From the NCBI GenBank assembly GCA_015183035.1, contig JACZZP010000012.1, positions 248,001 to 312,000 of the forward strand: 64,000 bases of DNA, read 5' to 3'. The stretch comes from Meloidogyne chitwoodi. Lineage: Eukaryota > Nematoda > Chromadorea > Rhabditida > Meloidogynidae. The notes under the pieces were generated by a model. That model was not told the DNA's origin. It saw only the letters and a program-made list of their open reading frames with translations, and made no database searches. Below, piece by piece: positions 56,799 to 64,000 of this stretch (position 1 is its first letter; every line of letters begins with the position of its first letter). The position numbers and the translations under genes are program-made.

Positions 56799-58838
56799 TT
56801 ATCCTTCCTTTATGTTTTTAACAATTTCGTCAGCAGGCATCCATTTATCTATACCATTTTCAAGAAGTAAATTAAAATCAATTTTGTTGAGAAAATGAAG
56901 CTAAAATTAAATTTTTAAAAATTAATTTAATTTTTTTTTAATTTAAAAAAGATATTTATCCAAATTTTCTTTTTTAGGCATTTGATCGTTTTAATTAAAT
57001 TTCATTCTGTAAAGGTCGTTTCAAAGTGGCCGTTTCAGAGTAATTTAGTTTTAGTGTCTGTATACACCGAAACGACTTACACTGAACTGGCCGCTCTAAA
57101 ACGACGCATACTCATTTTTAGTATAATTTTGGCATTTTATTTATTAAAATTAAGAAACATTTAGTGCCCAAAATTAACCAAAATATTTTTTAATTTTAAA
57201 AAAATTACTGTAGAACGAATATAACGTACAACCCTTTCAATATATATAATATCAATATTATCATCCATTAAATAAAGAGAACGCCAAACAGCACCAGAAA
57301 GGTGTTTATCATCACCAAGAAAACCCTAAAAATAAAAAATAAATTATTACGCCACGCCCCTTTTTTAAAATTTTAAAGGTCAAAAAGGGGCGTGGCTTAG
57401 GAGAAATTGTTCAAAAATAAATTGATAATTTTTAATTAAAGAACCACAATAGAAGAACCTCTCTAATAAAAGGGTTCTCTTTTAAAAAGTTTAAAAAATA
57501 TAAGAACCGGTGCTTAAATAATAATTTTTAAAAATTAAATTATTTAAAAAAATATCCCCTTACATCATCATATTCAAATAAAGAACTCATATAAACATCA
57601 AAATAAAGATGTCTAAAAGTTGAATGTTTTTTAAATTTTGCAGCAGCATTGTCCTTCTAAAAAGAAATTTTTAATTAATTAAAAATTTTTTTTTAATTTT
57701 TTTACAAAAATAGTGTTAAATCGAGTAGTTTTGTCATGATGAAAATTTTGTGTAATCATTCTTTTTAAATAACAATAAGAATAAGCTTCCATAGATTGTT
57801 GTAAACGTGTTAAAACCATCCTTTTTTAATTAAAAATTAAATTAAAATTTAAAAAAAATTTTAAAAAAATGTCCGCAAGTTTTATCCGCAAGTAATAATT
57901 AATATTTATTTTTGTAGGACAAAAATGATTGTAAGCTTCTATGGAAAATTTCTATAAAGGGAAGAAGTAAAAAGAAGAGAAAATGATGAATTTGAAATTT
58001 ATTAATAGTAATTATTAAAAATTGCGGACAAAAGTTGCGGACATTTTTATTCCAATAAATGATAAATAATTAAAAAATAATTTAAAAAAATTAATTAAAA
58101 GAAAATAAACTAACCAAACGTGTAAAAGAGTTAAACGATACCAAGAATCAAAATCATCTTCCATACCAAATTCTTAAATAAAAAATTTTTAATTAAAAAA
58201 ATTAAATAAAAAAAATTTTTTTTAAACCTTTATGAAGAGAAATGTAATTAAAACTGTTTGAGCAATCATAATACAATTTTGTTGAAGATTTAAATAATTC
58301 CTGTGAAAATTAAATTTAAAAAAATTATTAAATTAATTTAAAAAAATTTTTTGGGTGACACTAGAGTCTAGAAAAAATTTTTTTAATTAAAAAATAATTA
58401 AAAATTAAATTAACATTTCTAAATTCTTCAGTATGATAATATTTAGATGCCATTTTTGCTATAAATTGCCTTAAACGACTCAAAGAATAATTAATTTTTG
58501 GATTATTATCTTCAATATCTTGTAACTGTTCTAATTCAAGTGTAATAATTTTTGGAAAATTTTGTTGAGTTAAATTTTGATTTTTTTGAATTTCTGATTG
58601 TTCAGTTGGTGGAGGTTCTGGAGTCTAAAAAATATTAGAAATTAAAAAATTTTTTTTTACTTATTAAAAATTAAATTAAAATTAATTTAATAAACTGCAA
58701 AATTAATTAATAAAAATAATTAATTTAAAAGAAAACCTTTTCAACAAACGCAAGTGCTGCCTTAGCCAAACCCCTCGATTGAATTAAACGTGAATTGTTG
58801 CAAGTCAAAATTTTAAGCAAATTTAAATTTGAATTCAT
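56799..58838 (-). CDS. UQCC1: Ubiquinol-cytochrome c reductase complex assembly factor 1 (CBP3 homologue)
   Basis: Mitochondrial chaperone for cytochrome b / complex III assembly. The start at 58838 yields MNSNLNLLKILTCNNSRLIQ, a basic Ser/Asn-rich presequence typical of matrix import. The body contains SWYRLTLLHVWMVLTRLQQ, FHHDKTTRF and FLGDDKHLSGAVWRSLYLM, which is the ubiquinol-cytochrome c chaperone domain arrangement. It ends NGIDKWMPADEIVKNIKEG with TAA at 56799-56801. At least seven exons with short introns are present. One intron holds a MITE (57015-57105). It lies 168 bp downstream of the GTF2H5 stop on the same strand, and a TTTTTTTAG acceptor stands about 30 bases before its ATG, so operon membership with trans-splicing is possible. 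Confidence 0.88.
57015..57105. mobile_element. Small MITE in UQCC1 intron
   Basis: GTCGTTTCAAAGTGGCCGTT at the left is mirrored by CTGGCCGCTCTAAAACGAC at the right, with further inverted TTTCAGAGTAA / TTACACTGAA. It resembles the repeats at 421-508 and 1185-1516. Confidence 0.7.
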
Positions 58839-59006
58839 TGATAAATAAAATATATAATTTATTTTTCTAAAAAAATTTAATTTAATTTAAAAAAAATTTT
58901 TTTTAAATAATTTAAAGGAAAAAATTGCCAATTAATATTTTAAAAAATTAAAAAAAAATAAATAATTTATCATAAAAAACAATAAAAAAAGTATTTATTT
59001 AATATA

Positions 59007-59632
59007 TTATGTAATGTCAGGTGTTAAGGAATCCAAAAGTTGATCAATACGTTGTTCAATTTGAGGAATAATATCTTTTTCTACAAAAAGGCGTGTTTCA
59101 TCAAGTTCCTTAATTATAAAAGAATACATAGATTATTATGTAAGTCAGAATTTGTATTTTTCCAATTTAGAAAATCAAAATAAAAAATCAGAATGTTTTG
59201 CAAAAAAAAAGGTAAAAATCAGAACTCCAAACATTTAAAAATTCATATTCTGATTTTTATTCTTATCGAAAACACGCATATATTCTGATTTTAAATATTT
59301 AAAAAATCAGAATGTTTTGCAAAAAGGTAAAAATTGAATATGTATTTTCTCAGAAATAAAATCAGAATTTGTATTTTTCCAATTTAGAAATCAAAATAAA
59401 AAAATCAGAATAAGTGTTTTGAAAAAAGTAAAAATCAGAATATTATTTTTTAATAAAATCAGAATTAGTATTTTTCCCTTTATATCATCAGAATTTTTTA
59501 TTAAAAAAAATAAAAATACCCTACATTAATTATAAAAGCTCTTCCAAAAGCTTTAGTTTCATTCAAATGTTTTAAAAATTGACGCATAGCAGGATCACAT
59601 TTAATAACAATTCCACGCTTGACATTAACCAT
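59007..59632 (-). CDS. GTF2H5: TFIIH subunit 5 (TTDA/TFB5 homologue)
   Basis: Smallest core subunit of TFIIH, needed for nucleotide-excision repair and TFIIH stability. Exon 1 (59525-59632, 36 codons) reads [20 protein letters not shown] then [16 protein letters not shown]. Exon 2 (59007-59108) reads [14 protein letters not shown] then [19 protein letters not shown]. The 69-residue product has the length and features of the family (MVNV start, CDPAM, D(E/D)T.(L/V)FV, C-terminal amphipathic helix). The join is in phase across a 416-bp intron that is mostly TTCTGATT-type repeat. Between the ABCC gene (stop 60158) and UQCC1 on one strand. Confidence 0.93.
59145..59510. repeat. AAAATCAGAATTTGTATTTT minisatellite filling GTF2H5 intron
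   Basis: A higher-order unit of about 90-180 bp with TCAGAATTTGTATTTTTCCA, TCAGAATGTTTTGCAAAAA and GGTAAAAATCAGAA repeats across nearly the whole intron. Confidence 0.85.
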
Positions 59633-60157
59633 AATATAAAATAAAATTTAAAAAATATAAATGAAAAATAATTTTAAAATTAAAAAATAAATAATGAATT
59701 TTAAACATTTTTTTAATTAAAAAAAAATTATTCTTAAGTTTATCAGAAAAATAATTGATAATTAAATTAAACAAAAAGAGAAAAATGCAAAAAATATTTT
59801 TAAATTTTTTAAGCATATTTTGACATTAAACAATAAATTTAAAAAAATATTTTAATTTCTTTTTCAAAAAATATTTTTTGATTAACCGATTTTTAAGGGG
59901 AGAATCGTTGGATAAAATCAATGAGAAAAATAAATAAATTGGCATTAGCAATAAAAAAAGAAAAATTAAATTTTTTGTCATGGATGAAATTTTAAGATTT
60001 TTTAAAATCATTTTTATTTATTAAACTTAAATTGTTTAAAGCTTTTTTCTTTTTAATACTTTCATGTGTTGTTAATATAATTATTTTGTTGTTGATCAAT
60101 AATTTAATTATTCTTAAAAATTAAAAAAAAAAATTAAAAAAAACCTAATTTAACACT

Positions 60158-63100
60158 TTATCTGCCAATTGAAACTTTTCGTTTAACCTGCCCATCCTCC
60201 ATTTCAATCAAACCATCTAAAACATCAGAAGCAACATTTTCAAGTCTATGTGTTACTAATAAAACAGTTTGAGAAGAAAAAAATTCATGCAGACGTTGTT
60301 GTAAAAGAACATCTGTTCGACTTTAAAAAATAATTAAATTAAAAATAATTATTTTAAATTTTAAAAATACTAACGTATCAATATTGGCTGTAGGTTCATC
60401 TAGAATGACAATTTTTGTGCTTCTAAAAATTAAAAAAAATTTAAAAAAAATTTTAAAAAAATATTAAAAAAAATTAATTAATTTAAAAAACCTTAAAAGA
60501 ACTCTTGCCAAACAAATTAATTGTTTTTGTCCAGCAGAAAGATTAATTCCATTTCTCTCAATCAAAAAATCAAGATTATCGGGAAATGAAATTAACTTTT
60601 AATTAAAAAAAGATTAATATTTTTAAATATTTTAATTTATTATACTGATTGAGAAATTCCAGCTTTGTTTAAACATTCCCAAATTTTATCGTCACCTTTA
60701 CATTCATTTTCAGGGTCAATATTGAAACGAATAGTTCCTCTATAAATTAAAGAAAAATCAGAATTTGTACTTTTTAAAAATCAGAATCTTAAGCTTTTAA
60801 AATCAGAATTTTAATTTTAAAAATCAGAATTTGTACTTTTTAAAAATCAGAATCTTAATCTTTTAAAATCAGAATTTTATTTTTTAAAATCAGAATTTGT
60901 ACTTTTTAAATATCAGAATCTTAAGCTTTTAAAATCAGAATTTTAATTTTAAAAATCAGAATTTGTACTTTTTAAAATCAGAATTTGTACTTTTTAAAAT
61001 CAGAATTTGTAATTTTTAAAATCAGAATTTGTAATTTTTAAAATCAGAATTTGTAATTTTTAAAATCAGAATTTGTAATTTTTAAAATCAGAATTTGTAA
61101 TTTTTAAAATCAGAATTTGTAATTTTTAAAATCAGAATCTTAAGCTTTTCAAATCAGAATTTTAATTTTTAAAAATCAGAATTTTAATTAAAATATATTT
61201 AAAAATAAACTAACGCAAAAAGAGTTGCTTCCTGCATTATAATAGAAATTGAACGGCGTAATTTTCGAATAGAAACAGAAAGAATATCTTCAGAACCAAT
61301 AAAAATCTTTCCACTTTCTAAAGGATATAACCGAAAAAGAACATTACAAAGTGAGGTTTTTCCTTTTTAAAAATAAATAAATTAAAATATTTAATTTTAC
61401 CCGATCCTGTCCGACCCACAATTCCAATTTTCTTGCCATCATCTATAGTAAAAGAAATATTTTTTAAAGCAGATTGTGCATTTGAGCGATAACGAAGTCT
61501 AAAAAAAATATGTAAATTAAATAAAAATAATTTAAAAAAACATACAAAACATTTTCAAATTTAATACTGCCATCTTTAGGCCATTCCTGTTTAGTTTCCA
61601 ATGTTGAATCTTCTTCTTCTGGTTCAACTTCAATTGTCTAAAAAAAATAATTTCAAAAAAAATTAATATTTTAATTTTTTAACCTTTGAATAATGAGTAA
61701 CACGCTCAACAGCAGTTAACTTTAAAATTAAATTTTTTTTAATTTTAAAATTAAATTTGTTTACTTTTGCTTCCAATTCTGTTTGAGACCGAACAGCAAA
61801 TTGAAAAATTCCGCTCATCTAAAAAATTTAAATAAATTTATAAAATTAAAAAAAAAACCTGTAAAGCAAATGCAATTGCCATACCCGCTTCAGAAGGAGT
61901 AATTTGATCAGTTAATAAAACAATAAACAGAGAAACACCAAATGTTATGAGAACCTTTGAGATTATTTATTTTAAAATTAAAAATTTATTTAAAATTAAA
62001 TACCACAAGCAAATCAAGCCAAACAGCTTGCCAACGCATTGCTGAATTAAAAAGGAAGAGAGCACCACTAGAAAAATAATTAAAATTTATTTAATATTAT
62101 TAAAATATTAACAAACGTGTTTTCATCCAATCGGCATTTTAATTGTTCAACAAATTTTTCAGTTTGTCCATAAGCATGTAATGTAGGTAAAGCTTCCAAA
62201 GAGCTTGTAATGTGTTCATAGAGAGGTGAACGAGTTACATTTTCGATACGTTTTAAACTTTAAAAAAATTTTTTTTTATTCAATTTATTTTTTAAAATAT
62301 TTAAAAATAATAAAAAATAATATTCTATAAAATTAAAAAATTTAAAACCTTCGAATTCCAGCACGAAAGCAAACAAAGAAAAGAAGGAAGAGTATAAATA
62401 AAGGAATTGACGGCAACAAAAATAAGGGAAAAACCCAAATAATTATTAAAAGAAATCCTGCACAAGTAATGCCACCCTGAAACATTGCTTCTGCAGAAAA
62501 GGGTAATTTTGAATCAACTTAAAGGAAAAAAAATAAATTAATTAATAAAAAATACTTTCATCCATATCTTTGCTAAATCTATTCAATATTCTACCCGTAG
62601 GTGTATTATGAAAAAAAGGCATAACAGCAAAAATTACTCTTTTGAGCATTCTATTGTGTAAATGTGTAGAGGCATTTAAAGTAAACTTTGAAAAAATTAA
62701 AAATTTTTAAGTTTAAAAAATTACCTTAACAAAAACAATTGCTTTGAAAATTCCACTGAGGAAAAGGAAAAGTAAATTGTAAACTTAAAAAAAATTAATT
62801 AAATAAATTCTTTTAAAATAAACCATAAATTGAAGCATAAAATTTCAAGCCAGAATCTGAATTAGCAAGACTATCAGCTAAATTAGGTGAAGTTTCAATG
62901 TTTTTGGAAGCAGCATTTTTAATCACAAACTTGAAAAAAATAAATCAAGTTTATTAAAAATAAACATAGGTAAAATAAATCCAAGTTTTCAGGTTTAATT
63001 AACTTGTTAAAAAATCAAGTTTGCAAACTTGAAAGTATAATAAATTTAAAAAATCAAGTTTCCAAGTTTGTAAACTTAAAGTTTATTTAAAAATAAATAT

Positions 63101-64000
63101 AAACTTGAAAAATAAATCTAAGTTTATTTATTAATTAAAAATCAAGTTTGTAAAACTTTAAAAAAAACAAACATCAACACTAGCTCTCCATTCATCATTA
63201 TGAACATTACGCATCCATTCACTTAACCAAAATGTTGCAAAAATGTTAGATCCAACATTAACAAGAAAAGCAAATAAAACAAGAGCACAGAATGCATTGC
63301 CCCCAGCAGCTCGAATATATTCCCTTTTTTAATTAAATTTTTTAATTTTAATTTTTTAAATTTTATTTACATATATTCTTCTTTAGAAACAGGTTTAAGA
63401 CCCAAAGCTTCTTCTTTTTCATCTTCATCATTTTTATTATTTTCTTCTTCTTTATTATTATTTTCAACATTTAAGGATTTTAATGTTATTTTTTGTTCTT
63501 TTATTAAATTAATTTTGAGAAATAAAATTTAATTTTAAAAAAACCTTGTTGCTCATTATTTAATTTATTCAAAGTTAAAGAATTTATTGCTTCAATTCCA
63601 TCCTTTTTAAATTCAATTATTTCACTTATCCTCCCAGAATCGACTAGAAAAACACGGTCACATTGAGCAAGAAACTTAAAACAAAATTTTTAAAATTTTA
63701 ATTAAATTGTTTAAAAAAAACCTTAGAATTATCAGTTACAAGTAAACGCGTTTTTGTTGCCAAAAAATCTTTTATTCCTCCATTAAATATTTTTTCAGCA
63801 ACAGGGTTATCTATTGCAGAAAATACATCATCAAAAATATAAATATCTCGGTAAGAGTAAAAGGCACGTGCTAAGGCAATTCTAGAGCGTTGACCTCCAG
63901 ACAGTTTACACGAAGTTACCTTTTAGAAAAATTATAATAAATTTTAAAAATAAATTTAAAAAATCGAAAAAAATAGTTAAGACACCCAATCCTTTATTTT
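60158..64000 (-). CDS. ABC transporter, subfamily C (MRP type), 3' part
   Basis: The gene runs in from beyond the right edge. Reading on the minus strand: end of NBD1 with the signature [16 protein letters not shown], Walker [13 protein letters not shown] and LLVTDNS (63680-63910); an acidic linker; the second membrane domain (about 61850-63320) in many short exons; then NBD2 (60158-61650). NBD2 has Walker A GRTGSGKTSL (split by an intron near 61370-61400), Q-loop [18 protein letters not shown], signature [16 protein letters not shown], Walker [13 protein letters not shown] and H-loop LLVTHRLE. The protein ends KRKVSIGR with TAA at 60158-60160. The IDPENE block and NBD order are those of ABCC/MRP exporters. 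Both ATP sites look intact except the NBD1 Walker A, which is outside the window. The substrate cannot be told. Confidence 0.9.
60745..61195. repeat. AAAATCAGAATTTGTAATTT array in ABCC intron
   Basis: Nearly twenty units of about 21-24 bp, AAAATCAGAATTTGTA(C/A)TTTTT with some TCAGAATCTTAAGCTTTT variants, fill one NBD2 intron. The central units (61020-61130) are nearly identical. Confidence 0.93.

Overview
The window is AT-rich eukaryotic DNA. It has many very short GT-AG introns and genes typical of a nematode: a ground-like (GRL) domain protein, a gamma-type syntrophin, a GATA factor and a MOV10/ERI-6/7-like helicase. Composition and gene content suggest a clade IV, root-knot-like worm; that is inference. 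Nearly all genes are multi-exon, so coding features are given as first-to-last coding base including introns. Exon joins were worked out by eye from splice signals and reading phase.

Layout. 1-4073 (+): 3' part of a secreted multidomain galectin-like gene, with MITEs in its introns. 4.1-9.9 kb: a repeat island with five foldback elements, a 38-copy perfect 15-bp satellite and two copies of a GC-rich hairpin module. 9.99-15.2 kb (+): a gene of 18 cysteine-rich modules ending in a Thr-rich stalk and a hydrophobic tail. 16.3-20.7 kb (+): a second galectin-like gene. 20.8-24.2 kb (-): a trypsin-like serine protease. 24.8-30.2 kb (+): gamma-syntrophin. 31.4-34.2 kb (+): ground-like protein. 36.8-39.4 kb (+): GATA factor. 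39.6-40.8 kb (-): acidic protein of unknown function. 42.5-46.7 kb (+): MOV10-like helicase. 47.5-51.8 kb and 52.9-55.4 kb (-): inverted copies of the galectin-like and Cys-rich genes. 56.8-64 kb (-): UQCC1, GTF2H5 and the 3' part of an ABCC transporter.

The main result is a large inverted segmental duplication. A two-gene cassette (surface Cys-rich module protein followed by a secreted galectin-like protein) occurs at about 10.1-20.7 kb and, inverted, at 47.5-55.3 kb, with about 27 kb of ordinary single-copy genes between. The arms are clearly diverged overall but essentially identical over about 2.1 kb, which suggests recent gene conversion. The Cys-rich gene has 18 modules in one arm and 8 in the other, with a chimeric module at the contraction point. 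One arm lacks an intron, one arm carries a MITE absent from the other, and the left galectin gene is broken exactly where identity stops. I propose that the cassette encodes fast-evolving secreted or surface proteins; their function is unknown.

The non-coding DNA is dominated by foldback elements and by a few short motifs that have become tandem arrays inside introns: an AAATCAGAATTT core, a CCGGAAAACATT core, and a CACTCAAGT/GGCACCAAA core shared by several genes.
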